A stretch of DNA of 10,582 nucleotides from Oribacterium sp. UBA3737 (GTDB lineage: Bacteria; Bacillota_A; Clostridia; Lachnospirales; Lachnospiraceae), in NCBI GenBank assembly GCA_002371295.1, contig DFGZ01000363.1:5489-16070 (forward strand). The letters are read 5' to 3'. This document shows positions 1 to 7,266 of the stretch, one piece after another. The notes beneath the pieces are model-generated. The model made no database searches. It saw only the letters and a program-made list of their open reading frames with translations, and was not told the DNA's origin. How positions within the stretch are numbered: position 1 is the stretch's first letter; the number at the start of each line of letters is the position of its first letter. The position numbers and the translations under genes are program-made.

Positions 1-1643
1 CGGAGAAGCTGCTCGGGGTTATTTACCATCGCGGTCTCCGTGATCTCGATGTTCAGCATGCCCGGATCGATATCGTATTCCACAACAAGCTTCTCGAAGA
101 AGTCCACAATATCAAGGAGCATGATGTCTATCGGAGACACATTTACGGAGATGGAAATGTCCCTGAACGGCGTATCCTTCCATTCGCGAAGCTGTCTGGC
201 GGCCTTCTCCCATATCACCCGGTCCATCCGGTAGATCATGCCGTTCTTCTCCAGTCCCGGGATGAAATACACCGGCGCTATGACGCCTTCATCTTCCCGC
301 ACCCATCTCGCCAGCGCCTCCGCGCTCTTGACACGGCCTTCGGCGTCGGTCTGCGGCTGCAGGTACATCTTGAATTCATCCTTGATGATCGCGCGCTCGA
401 ACCTCGACACCAGCTGGTTGTCGGTCAGTGCCTCCATGGTCATGTCATCGGAGTAAACCGCGCACGACATCTTGTCGCCGCAGTCCTTCACGTGACGCAG
501 CGCCATATTCGCTCTGTCGCAAATGACCTCGGGCTCCAGGGTGTTGTCGTCTATGTTGTATATCCCCGCCTGGAACAGGATGCCGAAGTTCTGGCTGTCC
601 GCGTCATTTTTGATCAGCCCCAGGTCCAGATCCATCTTGGACTTGTCGAAGTATTCGCTCTCTATAAGGAGTCCGAACTGGTCGCTGTGAAAATGACACG
701 CGCACCCGGTCTCTTCCGCCATCTTCCCGAAGAGCTCGCCGAGCCTGATAAGCAGCGCGTCCCCTGTCCTGATTCCGAATACGCTGTTGATTACCGTGAA
801 GTTTCTGACATTCAGGCGAAGGTGCGTGTACTTCTTGTCGGGATTATTCCGGAGAAAACGCTCCATCGCCACATTAAAGCCGGATTCATTGTACAGCCCG
901 GTCAGCGGGTCGCGGTCACGCGCGTGAGCGATGCGGTCCGCCTCTTCGTCAGAGTGCTCGTGCAGGACTATGAACAGCTCCCTGGAAGGCCCATTTTCAA
1001 ATGGTATCAGCTGGATGTCGAAGAAGTAGTCCTTGTGGTCGTACTCGTACCTCTGCGTAAATACCAGTGAATGGCTGTTAGCGTCCTGGCGCCCGTCGAG
1101 CCAGTTGATGACGATCGTCCGCAGCATGTAGGCTTCCTTCTCGCCCCCGCGCAGTATCATCTCCTTCGCCTGACGGTTTGCGAATACTATGTTCTGGTTA
1201 GCGTCCATATGGATGACGCCGGTCACCGCCTGGTTGAATACATAGTCCGATGAGGACTGCTTCAGGTCAGACTGGATGCTGGTATTCACCGTCTCGTCCG
1301 ACAGGTCGGTAATGCGGACGGATTCGATCACATAGTTGTGCTCCTCTCCGTCTTCCGTCAGAACTCTGTATGGCGACGTCTTGATCCGGAAGGTCTTGCC
1401 CTCCATCACTTCTGTCTTGTAGAGAATCTTCTGCTGTATGCACGCGCGCCGCGAGAAACAGTTGCTGCAGCGGTGGTCGTGCTTCCAGATATGATGACAG
1501 GTTCCCTCCGCCTTCACTCCATCGCCTTCGAGGCGCATAGTGCTGCACGCGTAGGGGTTCACTATTCTCGCAATGTCGTATTCCTTCTGCTCCCGGAGGA
1601 GAATGTCCTTCAGTTCCTCCATTGAGATCGGCATATTGTTCAT
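1..1643 (-). CDS. GGDEF/EAL-domain c-di-GMP phosphodiesterase-like protein with Cys-rich N-terminal sensor (partial, C-terminus beyond window)
   Basis: Reading the minus strand from the ATG at 1643 gives 547 uninterrupted codons running off the left edge. Residues 30-70 hold a Cys/His cluster (C33, C49, H50, H51, C59, C62, C68, including RCSNC), likely a metal- or cofactor-binding sensor. Residues 133-230 look like a PAS-type domain. Residues 245-400 form a GGDEF-like domain beginning DPLTGLYN, but its signature is HSDQF (319-323), so cyclase activity is unlikely. The EAL domain starts near 410 with an intact EALARW (442-447), NVS (501-503) and EITET (533-537), consistent with hydrolysis of cyclic di-GMP in the cytosol. 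The later DDFG, Lys and Glu catalytic positions are off the window. AGCAGG lies six bases before the ATG. The leader is crowded with tandem repeats. Family assignment is secure; activity and signal are inferred. Confidence 0.9.
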   Translation of the reverse strand, partial: MNNMPISMEELKDILLREQKEYDIARIVNPYACSTMRLEGDGVKAEGTCHHIWKHDHRCSNCFSRRACIQQKILYKTEVMEGKTFRIKTSPYRVLTEDGEEHNYVIESVRITDLSDETVNTSIQSDLKQSSSDYVFNQAVTGVIHMDANQNIVFANRQAKEMILRGGEKEAYMLRTIVINWLDGRQDANSHSLVFTQRYEYDHKDYFFDIQLIPFENGPSRELFIVLHEHSDEEADRIAHARDRDPLTGLYNESGFNVAMERFLRNNPDKKYTHLRLNVRNFTVINSVFGIRTGDALLIRLGELFGKMAEETGCACHFHSDQFGLLIESEYFDKSKMDLDLGLIKNDADSQNFGILFQAGIYNIDDNTLEPEVICDRANMALRHVKDCGDKMSCAVYSDDMTMEALTDNQLVSRFERAIIKDEFKMYLQPQTDAEGRVKSAEALARWVREDEGVIAPVYFIPGLEKNGMIYRMDRVIWEKAARQLREWKDTPFRDISISVNVSPIDIMLLDIVDFFEKLVVEYDIDPGMLNIEITETAMVNNPEQLL

Positions 1644-1670
1644 CAAAAACCTGCTTCTATTGTTATGTTG

Positions 1671-1710
1671 TTGAGTGGCATCGCAATCAGTTGAGTGGCA
1701 TCGCAGCCAG
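1671..1710. repeat. 20-bp tandem duplication in the GGDEF/EAL leader
   Basis: Two adjacent copies (1671-1690, 1691-1710) share ttgagtggcatcgca followed by atcag or gccag. They lie 28 bp upstream of the GGDEF/EAL start codon, so on the minus strand they would fall in the 5' leader or promoter. No function is evident. Confidence 0.85.
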
Positions 1711-1726
1711 CCGGCAGATCATCTCT

Positions 1727-1826
1727 CATGGCGGCCTATGCTCACAGGCATAGAACACAGCCATGCGTCACCGCTTTCATGGCGGCCTATGCTAGCATGC
1801 ATGGGATAGCCATGCGTCACCGGCTT
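1727..1826 (-). repeat. Two ~50-bp tandem units, each a potential nested stem-loop, in the GGDEF/EAL leader
   Basis: Copy A (1727-1777) and copy B (1778-1826) share catggcggcctatgc at one end and gccatgcgtcaccg near the other, with a variable centre. In A, outer arms 1727-1732/1760-1765 (catggc/gccatg) enclose inner arms 1736-1741/1748-1753 (ctatgc/gcatag) around a six-base loop. In B the outer arms 1778-1783/1809-1814 are kept, while the centre has become a different palindrome (atgctagcat, 1789-1798). Conserved flanks with a rearranged core suggest selection on structure or recurring slippage. The position is upstream of a c-di-GMP enzyme, but the sequence does not fit a c-di-GMP riboswitch that I recognise. 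Confidence 0.75.
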
Positions 1827-1844
1827 GACAAGAATTATGATTAC

Positions 1845-1894
1845 GTTATGGCATTTATTATGTTATGGCATTTATTATGTTATGGCATTTATCG
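1845..1894. repeat. 17-bp tandem repeat, about three copies
   Basis: gttatggcatttattat occurs exactly at 1845-1861 and 1862-1878, and a third copy with a changed end occupies 1879-1894. A looser echo (cttatgacatt) follows. The tract is AT-rich and lies between the ATPase stop at 1961 and the GGDEF/EAL leader. With the 1671-1710 and 1727-1826 repeats it fills most of the 317-bp gap 1644-1960, in which I see no credible gene and no strong promoter or terminator. Confidence 0.85.
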
Positions 1895-1960
1895 CTTATG
1901 ACATTATACATCTACGAGGTAGGAAGGGCAATTAGATATAAGCCAGTCTGACTCTGACTA

Positions 1961-3547
1961 TCAGGTCCGGGCCGGTCTGGCCATGACCTCCCATTCAGTC
2001 AGCAGCCTCTCCTTCGAGTCAAATGCCGCGCTGATCATGAACATCTTCCTTGGATCAGCATGAAATGGTTTTGCATACTGCCTGTCCTCGATCTGCTTAA
2101 GAGCCGCCTCCGCCGAATCGTCACATTTAAACTCAAATATATAAATGAACCGCTCTGTCTCAGCTATGCAGTCAACACGTCCTTTAAAGCTGTGCATTTC
2201 ACATAATGCGTATCTGCCAAGAAGCTTGAACACAAGATATATGACGCTCTGGAAGTAGTTCTCAAACGGATCCCGCTCATGTGTATAAGGTATGCTGGCA
2301 AACAGAGAGACAAATATATCCCGAATTCCGTCTGTATCCCCTTCTTCCACATATTGATCAAGGGTATAAATATCCATACCGTTTCCTGAATTCAGCCCCG
2401 GAGTATACACAGGTATCAGGCTCTCAATAAGCCCATACTCCACCTCTTCATTTGGAACAGCCAGAGTATATCTTCTGCGCCTGGCATCATAATCTACTAT
2501 CGTGAGATAGCCTGTTTGATACAGAAGAGGAACCGGATCCGTACGATCCGCACGATAATCCGACAGCATCGCCTCTGAAGCATACAGTGTCCTGTTCGTC
2601 AGCTTCCGCATATCAAAACCGGAATTCTTAAGCATATTAACCAGAAACGACGGTGTTCCCGTAGCGAACCAGTATGCCCCGAAATCCTTCTCTGACAGCG
2701 CCTTCAATAAGCTGAACGGGTTGTAAACAGACACACCTGCGGGATGGAACCGGTAACCGTCGTATCTTTCCTTCAGCTTCTGGTAGCATGCCAGCGTCTC
2801 CATACCCTGCGCCTTCGCGGCATCTCTCACTTCAGGATCATAGCAGCCATGAAGCTCGTCCTCTGTGATCCCGCATATACCGGAATAATCCTTATAAAAT
2901 GAAATGTCATTCAGCTGATTCAGGTCGCTGAATATACTCACCTTCTCAAACTTCGTCACGCCTGTCACGAAGGCAAACTGTATGTACTCGTCATATGACT
3001 TAAGACAGCTGAAAAATCCCTTGAAAACAGCCTTATTATGCGACTCAATCTCCGGATCGCCAATCGCGTCCAGCAGCGGCTTGTCATATTCATCCACCAG
3101 AACTACCGACCTCAGCCCTGTCCTCTCCTTCGCGCGAATAAGCAGATCCCCAAAACGCCCCGCCAGCCTCTTGACCGGGTTCTCAATCCCATACTCCGCT
3201 TCCCAGCGTTCAAGCATCTCCGTCAGAACATCCTCCAGAGCTGTCCTGTCTTCATAATTCTGACCGTTGAAGTCAAAATAAAAAACCGGATAGCTCCTCC
3301 ACGCTTCAGGATTATCACGCTCAAGCTCTTCAACCTTGAGCCCCGAGAAAAGCTCCCTGCGGCCCTCCCAATAAGCCTTCATCGTCGACAGCAGAAGACT
3401 CTTGCCGAAACGACGCGGCCTGCTGAGAAAGTACTGACCATTCTGCCTTGCCAGCTTCCAGACAAACTCCGTCTTATCAGCGTATATATAATTCTCCGTT
3501 CTCAGTTTCTCAAAATCCTGAACACTGATCGACAACTTACGTTCCAT
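1961..3547 (-). CDS. AAA-ATPase_like / PD-(D/E)XK nuclease-like fusion protein
   Basis: 528 residues. The N-terminus (about 4-230) matches the AAA-ATPase_like family: the opening ENYIYADKT, a P-loop variant RPRRFGKS (43-50) and a Walker B-like VVLVDEYD (148-155) followed by KPLLD. The C-terminus (about 425-520) fits the PDDEXK_9-type domain usual in this family: GRVDCI with D459, the E-x-K pair E472/K474 in FEFK, and Q485 and Y491 in the following helix. ATP binding and a nuclease fold are therefore likely. The cellular role of this widely expanded family is unknown; mobile-element or defence functions have been suggested. AAGGA lies about eight bases before the ATG, supporting this start. 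It appears monocistronic, with a 351-bp gap upstream. No frameshift or missing core motif was seen. Confidence 0.92.
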   Translation of the reverse strand: MERKLSISVQDFEKLRTENYIYADKTEFVWKLARQNGQYFLSRPRRFGKSLLLSTMKAYWEGRRELFSGLKVEELERDNPEAWRSYPVFYFDFNGQNYEDRTALEDVLTEMLERWEAEYGIENPVKRLAGRFGDLLIRAKERTGLRSVVLVDEYDKPLLDAIGDPEIESHNKAVFKGFFSCLKSYDEYIQFAFVTGVTKFEKVSIFSDLNQLNDISFYKDYSGICGITEDELHGCYDPEVRDAAKAQGMETLACYQKLKERYDGYRFHPAGVSVYNPFSLLKALSEKDFGAYWFATGTPSFLVNMLKNSGFDMRKLTNRTLYASEAMLSDYRADRTDPVPLLYQTGYLTIVDYDARRRRYTLAVPNEEVEYGLIESLIPVYTPGLNSGNGMDIYTLDQYVEEGDTDGIRDIFVSLFASIPYTHERDPFENYFQSVIYLVFKLLGRYALCEMHSFKGRVDCIAETERFIYIFEFKCDDSAEAALKQIEDRQYAKPFHADPRKMFMISAAFDSKERLLTEWEVMARPART

Positions 3548-3606
3548 GGTGGTGTTCCTTCCATACCTTTCATCCGTATCCTTTCTTCCGCATGGGTGGG
3601 TACATT

Positions 3607-3654
3607 CACAAAAAGATACACAAAAAGATATATGATGACAGCTAATGACAGCTA
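3607..3654. repeat. Adjacent 12-bp and 10-bp tandem duplications
   Basis: cacaaaaagata is perfectly duplicated at 3607-3618 and 3619-3630, and atgacagcta at 3635-3644 and 3645-3654. Both sit 60-110 bp upstream of the ATPase start codon, where a promoter would be expected. No clear -35/-10 pair could be fixed. Confidence 0.85.
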
Positions 3655-3667
3655 TTCAGCCGAAAAT

Positions 3668-3686
3668 ACACTTACCATAAAAGTGT
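3668..3686 (-). terminator. Weak hairpin downstream of the pilin operon
   Basis: acactt (3668-3673) and aagtgt (3681-3686) are inverted with a seven-base loop. On the minus strand the hairpin is followed by ATTTTC. The stem is short and the T-run brief, so this is only a possible terminator. Confidence 0.25.
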
Positions 3687-3699
3687 GCTTAATGCATCA

Positions 3700-3725
3700 C
3701 AGCAGGAAGAAACATCTTCCTGCTG
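3700..3725. terminator. Perfect 10-bp stem-loop, probable end of the pilin operon
   Basis: cagcaggaag (3700-3709) and cttcctgctg (3716-3725) are exact reverse complements around a six-base loop. The hairpin lies about 170 bp past the stop of the 840-residue pilin, where its transcript should end. There is no T-tract directly after the stem on the minus strand, so intrinsic termination is not proven. It could be an RNA-stabilising 3' hairpin. Confidence 0.45.
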
Positions 3726-3781
3726 CTATTCTTTCTGTTGAAATTATCGTTAGTGATATAATCCAGTATTCCATCTGTCAC

Positions 3782-3801
3782 TATCATTAATTATCATTAA
3801 T
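3782..3801. repeat. 10-bp tandem duplication
   Basis: tatcattaat is exactly duplicated (3782-3791, 3792-3801). It overlaps the stop of the 30-codon ORF at 3797-3889 and supplies several stop codons just beyond it, so it may mark the break point of a truncated gene. Confidence 0.8.
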
Positions 3802-3889
3802 TATTTCTATGCTTCAGGACAAAATCTTTTCCCAATCGGTCAATGCATGCATTGATACCTATTTTCTTAGCCTCTTCATATGTTAACAT
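3797..3889 (-). pseudogene. 30-codon ORF, probable 5' remnant of a longer gene
   Basis: Ten bases after the stop of the large pilin an ATG opens 30 codons starting MLTYEEAKKIG and continuing through INACIDRLGKDF. The GGAGAG overlapping the pilin stop (about 12 bases before the ATG) could serve as its ribosome site. The residues look like the amphipathic N-terminal helix of a small conserved clostridial protein that I recall only loosely, not like random translation. The frame ends in TAA inside a 10-bp duplication, and I could not find a continuation in other frames. It could instead be a genuine 30-residue peptide translationally coupled to the pilin. Confidence 0.4.
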
Positions 3890-3898
3890 CGCAGATTT

Positions 3899-6421
3899 TT
3901 ACTCTCCGGAAGAACTCTCAGTCTCATTGATTACAAATATCTCCGGCGCCGGCCAGTCGCCGTAATGCTTTGTGACATAGTAATCAGTCTGGTCTACTGC
4001 TCCTTCAACGCTCACTCTATAGCCAGCCAGCTGAGAAACAGTCATAGTCGCTGAAGCAGCCAGCTGTCCGACAGATTTCAGATTGTATTTTCCACCATAA
4101 TAATCATTGAGTTTGGTATCATACGGAACAGCATCAATCCACTTGTTGCTATCATTATTATTGGCAGGTACAAACAAATTGTAAGATTCTACATCCTCAT
4201 CAAATGCTTTTATACCAAAATAAGCGTTACTGTTTACTGCCCCCAGATAATCAATGCTTTCAAGCATGCCATGTTGTTCATTCTTTATCTCATTAATGAT
4301 TTCATAATAATAGCAGTTACTTGCGCTTCCACTATATGTACCGGCAAATGCTCCTCTTGTTGTACCTGCAACAAGTCCGGTCGAATAGCAACCCGAAATC
4401 GAACCTGTTGCCTTCCCCGAAAATCCGCCCGCCGTAATTCCTGACACCGAACAGGTCGAATATGAATACATAATCTCCGCATTACCGGCATCTCCGATCA
4501 GCCCTCCTGCAGAGCTATTAGTTCCAGTAGCGGTCACATTATATTCTCTTGAAGAATATTTATGAGTCGAATCAAGATGTCCTCCTGAATAGCATCCACG
4601 AATAAGTGTTTTGGGCGGATTATCACCAACCATATCTGTGGACTTTCCAATAAGACCTCCTGCATTACTAGAAGCAGAAACAGAAAGAGCCGCAGCACTG
4701 ACAAGTATCTGGCTTCCACATGACACTGATCCGATCAAACCTCCCGCCGAGCCAGATTGAGCTATAATGCTTGCTGGAGAGCCTGATGTATATTTGCTGT
4801 CACTGCTATTATTAGCCAACACATTTACAATTGTTGCCACATTCATCTTTCCGGCTAAAGCTCCAGCATCACCATCAGAAGACTTAATATCAAAATCAAT
4901 CAACTCAACGTTCTCAACACGGGAACCAGATGGTATAGTTCCAAACAATCCTGCATCCTGACTACTTTCTACTTTAACATTTGAAATGCTGTGATTATCT
5001 CCATTATACTGAAGTCCATATGAAGGATTAATTGGAAGCCAACATCCTTTATTCGTTGGATCACCATATTTATTGGCATCAGTGACACCGAACGAACTCC
5101 CCGTGTGAGTGTATATAGATTCGCCAGCGCCAGTGTTGCCGGTGTTCTCGCCAGTGTTGCCGGTGTTCTCGCCGGTGTTGCCGGTGTTCTGAATCTTTTT
5201 TACATTAGTTAAAAATGTGTTCCAATCCAGATCATCAATTTGAACAGCCTTTATCATCGAAGAACCTTCGACAACTGCGTCTGGTTTAAACACATATTTA
5301 TCAGAAGTGCTGTCTTTCACATAGAACATGCCAGAATTAGCATCATACAAGTTCGCCAGGTGACGCATGCTTCCGATAGAAACCTCTGTATATCCATTTG
5401 TCCTTGTAACACCTTCTCCACTTCCTGCAACAGCATCTACGCCAACAAGATCAGCAAACAGACTGTTTGTCGTCTTAACTGTACTCCTGGCAATTGTTGA
5501 AATGGATCCATTATTATAAGCTATAGCATAAACACGAATATCCTCGCCTGGAATAAAGTCCGCACCTTTAACAGGGTCGTGATCAAAATCAGTAAAGCTG
5601 GCAATTTGCGAAAAATGCTGATTTTGTGTTGTAACATCATCCAGAATCACTTTTTCTCCAGACGGAGAGAGCTCCTTAGAAACCAAAGCACCACTCGTAA
5701 CGCCTTCAACAAACAGCTTTAATTTGTCGGATGTGGATATGTTAGTGTTAGTGTTAGTCACATTAACATAAAGTACATCACTATTCACAAGTTCCAATGT
5801 CGGCTCACTCGTCTCTTTAGGAGTCAGGCTTCCAACCAGAGAATCACCATACCAACCCACTACTGCCCCATGATAATCTCTTCTGGTCAACTTCTTATCA
5901 TCATCCCTGAGAGCACTTACAATGGTAGCAGCCTTAAAATTATCGCCATTATCGTCGCTTCCGAAAGTGTGTGAATACTGATCATCCCCGGAAGAACAGT
6001 AGAAAACATCAAGAACACGGGCAGGATTTACCTGATACCGAATGACATAATTTCCACCTCGTATTGTCTCATCAACAGACCCAAAAGGAAGCATAACACC
6101 TAACATAGTAGTATTATCAAAAGTAATGCGAGATCCTGCATTCACCGTATAATAAAATACGTTATCAGATTCTTTGTCAGTACTGTTCGTCGCTCCCAAA
6201 AAACCCTGACCTTCTGCCATTGTAAGATGGTTCTGAGCAGCTATAAAAATCTCCTTTGCCAGTCCATCGCGCTCAAGCTGAGCCATCGATCTCATATAAT
6301 TCGCGACACCGACAAATGTAACACCAGCAAGTATACCGATGAGAGCCACCGCCATCATCAGTTCAGCAAGTGTGAAGCCCCTGCTGTTTTTCTTTTTTTT
6401 ACTAATGCTCATCATCCTCAT
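3899..6421 (-). CDS. Large type IV prepilin with C-terminal GLUG-repeat domain (putative pilus adhesin)
   Basis: 840 residues. Residues 1-15 form a basic leader ending in G15. Cleavage there would give FTLAE, with Glu5 conserved (E20), followed by the hydrophobic helix of a type IV pilin (about 16-38). An extracellular N-terminal portion reaches about residue 405. A low-complexity linker of NTGENTG units (about 410-431) then leads to a C-terminal portion with repeated GLUG-like motifs: DAGLFG, DAGALAG, SAGGLIG, NAGGLIG, SAGGLIG, TAGGFSG (about 490-690). The tail contains HYGDWPAPE. It should be processed by a prepilin peptidase, methylated and placed in or at the tip of a pilus, where the GLUG part may bind a surface or glycan. 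It is the last gene of a four-pilin operon. GAG lies eight bases upstream of this ATG; the ATGs three and four codons in are alternatives. Adhesin function is inferred. Confidence 0.88.
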   Translation of the reverse strand: MRMMSISKKKKNSRGFTLAELMMAVALIGILAGVTFVGVANYMRSMAQLERDGLAKEIFIAAQNHLTMAEGQGFLGATNSTDKESDNVFYYTVNAGSRITFDNTTMLGVMLPFGSVDETIRGGNYVIRYQVNPARVLDVFYCSSGDDQYSHTFGSDDNGDNFKAATIVSALRDDDKKLTRRDYHGAVVGWYGDSLVGSLTPKETSEPTLELVNSDVLYVNVTNTNTNISTSDKLKLFVEGVTSGALVSKELSPSGEKVILDDVTTQNQHFSQIASFTDFDHDPVKGADFIPGEDIRVYAIAYNNGSISTIARSTVKTTNSLFADLVGVDAVAGSGEGVTRTNGYTEVSIGSMRHLANLYDANSGMFYVKDSTSDKYVFKPDAVVEGSSMIKAVQIDDLDWNTFLTNVKKIQNTGNTGENTGNTGENTGNTGAGESIYTHTGSSFGVTDANKYGDPTNKGCWLPINPSYGLQYNGDNHSISNVKVESSQDAGLFGTIPSGSRVENVELIDFDIKSSDGDAGALAGKMNVATIVNVLANNSSDSKYTSGSPASIIAQSGSAGGLIGSVSCGSQILVSAAALSVSASSNAGGLIGKSTDMVGDNPPKTLIRGCYSGGHLDSTHKYSSREYNVTATGTNSSAGGLIGDAGNAEIMYSYSTCSVSGITAGGFSGKATGSISGCYSTGLVAGTTRGAFAGTYSGSASNCYYYEIINEIKNEQHGMLESIDYLGAVNSNAYFGIKAFDEDVESYNLFVPANNNDSNKWIDAVPYDTKLNDYYGGKYNLKSVGQLAASATMTVSQLAGYRVSVEGAVDQTDYYVTKHYGDWPAPEIFVINETESSSGE
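5130..5192 (-). repeat. 21-bp in-frame repeat encoding NTGENTG, three copies
   Basis: Units 5130-5150 and 5151-5171 are identical, and the third (5172-5192) differs at a few bases. They encode a Thr/Asn/Gly linker between the pilin and GLUG halves of the large prepilin. The unit length preserves frame, so copy number can change linker length without breaking the protein. Confidence 0.9.
5741..5758 (-). repeat. 6-bp in-frame repeat (gttagt, three copies)
   Basis: Three exact copies encode a TNTNTN stretch in the N-terminal half of the large prepilin. This is a small slippage-prone tract that keeps the reading frame. Confidence 0.75.
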
Positions 6422-6471
6422 GATGCCATCTCTTTCTTCTCTCTACTTACAATATCTATATCGGCAAAAGA

Positions 6472-7101
6472 TCAATTCCCACAGATAAGGCGTATCTTAA
6501 CGCAGTCATCGTTGTCGCTCAGTTCCGCATAGGTTTTAAGATTACCGCCATCTAACCCCTTTACTTTCAATCCTTTAAATGTAATAAGTTTTGGTTTTTT
6601 TGCTCTATCATACACCACCTCATCATATGTTACATACAGTTTCTTATCTCCAACTGCCTTGGAAACAAGTGCCCTGACAAGTGCCCTGGCTTCTGCTTCC
6701 TCTATATCTGCTTCCTCTATATCTGCTTCCTCTATATCTGCAAACTGTTTAATCAGAATTGTGTCCTCTCCTTCTTCACCCTTGTCATTTCCAATTGATA
6801 TTTCTGAATAGTTATTAATAGAAGGGCTAAAATAGTGCACTGTATTAGTCCCGACGACAGATACATCACTGGCAGTGCAGAGTTCATTCCTAAGTGCAGA
6901 GATAGTCGTTGAAAGCATAACCTGAGCGTTTGCTGATACTGTAATCTTTTCATAAGCATCTCTAGCAACAGGAACGCCTCCTGCTACCACAGCAGATACC
7001 ATAGATAATATAAGAACAGCAACAAGAAGTTCAGTAAGAGAAAAACCCTTTCTGCTATTACATGTAATAATATTCCGGATTGTGCTCTTTTTCATTTTCA
7101 T
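6472..7101 (-). CDS. Type IV prepilin-like protein (pseudopilin), GFSLTE type
   Basis: The preferred start at 7101 (or the next ATG at 7095) gives about 209 residues. The frame is open to 7230, but that extension would place 60 residues before the cleavage site, far longer than a normal leader. The leader ends RKG, then FSLTELLVAVLIL gives the prepilin peptidase site with Glu5 and the hydrophobic assembly helix. The rest is a soluble pseudopilin domain resembling GspJ/PilW-type minor pilins only in layout. A repetitive acidic patch (ADIEE in tandem) and a duplicated ALVRALV-like stretch lie in the middle and come from the DNA repeats at 6665-6740. No strong Shine-Dalgarno is visible at either start. 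It sits about 50 bp upstream of the large prepilin. Pilin identity is secure; the start and specific role are not. Confidence 0.82.
   Translation of the reverse strand: MKMKKSTIRNIITCNSRKGFSLTELLVAVLILSMVSAVVAGGVPVARDAYEKITVSANAQVMLSTTISALRNELCTASDVSVVGTNTVHYFSPSINNYSEISIGNDKGEEGEDTILIKQFADIEEADIEEADIEEAEARALVRALVSKAVGDKKLYVTYDEVVYDRAKKPKLITFKGLKVKGLDGGNLKTYAELSDNDDCVKIRLICGN
6665..6740 (-). repeat. 12-bp and 15-bp in-frame tandem repeats in the prepilin gene
   Basis: acaagtgccctg is exactly duplicated at 6665-6688. A 15-bp unit atatctgcttcctct follows at 6704-6718 and 6719-6733, with partial copies on either side (6689-6703 and 6734-6740). They encode the ALV/RALV and ADIEE repeats. Both unit lengths are multiples of three. 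Confidence 0.88.
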
Positions 7102-7189
7102 TTTTGCTTTCGTGCATTTCAGATAATATAATAATCTCTGCCTGTGTCTATATGACGCATAGTCAAACTTAAATATCATATGCCTCAGC

Positions 7190-7260
7190 GCATAACTTCT
7201 CATCTCGAAAGAATGCTGTCCGCAAGGCATAACTTCTCATCTCAGATGAATGCTGCCCCT
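7190..7260 (-). repeat. 37-bp tandem duplication between two pilin genes, each copy with an ATG
   Basis: gcataacttctcatctc begins both copies (7190 and 7227). After six variable bases, gaatgctg/gaatgctgcc follows. Read on the minus strand, each copy contains ATGAGAAGTTATGC, so each supplies an ATG opening MRSYALR. From 7240 the frame stops after 23 codons; from the second copy it runs in frame into the downstream prepilin. The repeat fills much of the 165-bp spacer 7102-7266. Confidence 0.85.
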
Positions 7261-7266
7261 ATATTA

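Noticed and set aside
492..1253. Long plus-strand open frames (492-1070 and 1071-1253)
   Set aside because: They are antisense to the GGDEF/EAL gene, whose motifs and codon pattern are clear. The translations show no recognisable domain.
1727..1826. Possible tandem c-di-GMP (GEMM) riboswitch, suggested by two GTGACGCATGGC stretches before a c-di-GMP enzyme
   Set aside because: Only a short ACGCA resemblance exists. The remaining conserved GEMM segments and the two-helix arrangement are not visible.
1695..1901. 68-codon plus-strand frame
   Set aside because: It is built almost entirely from the ~50-bp and 17-bp repeats and has low-complexity translation.
3038..3790. 250-codon plus-strand open frame
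   Set aside because: Most of it is antisense to the N-terminal half of the ATPase at 1961-3547, and the rest runs through an intergenic repeat region. No motif or ribosome site was seen.
3840..3855. 16-bp perfect palindrome tcaatgcatgcattga
   Set aside because: It falls within the 30-codon ORF and is explained by the codons there. There is no second copy or partner site to suggest an operator.
6472..7230. Start of the GFSLTE prepilin at 7230
   Set aside because: It would give a leader of about 60 residues, partly encoded by a 37-bp DNA repeat. The ATGs at 7101 or 7095 give a leader of normal length.
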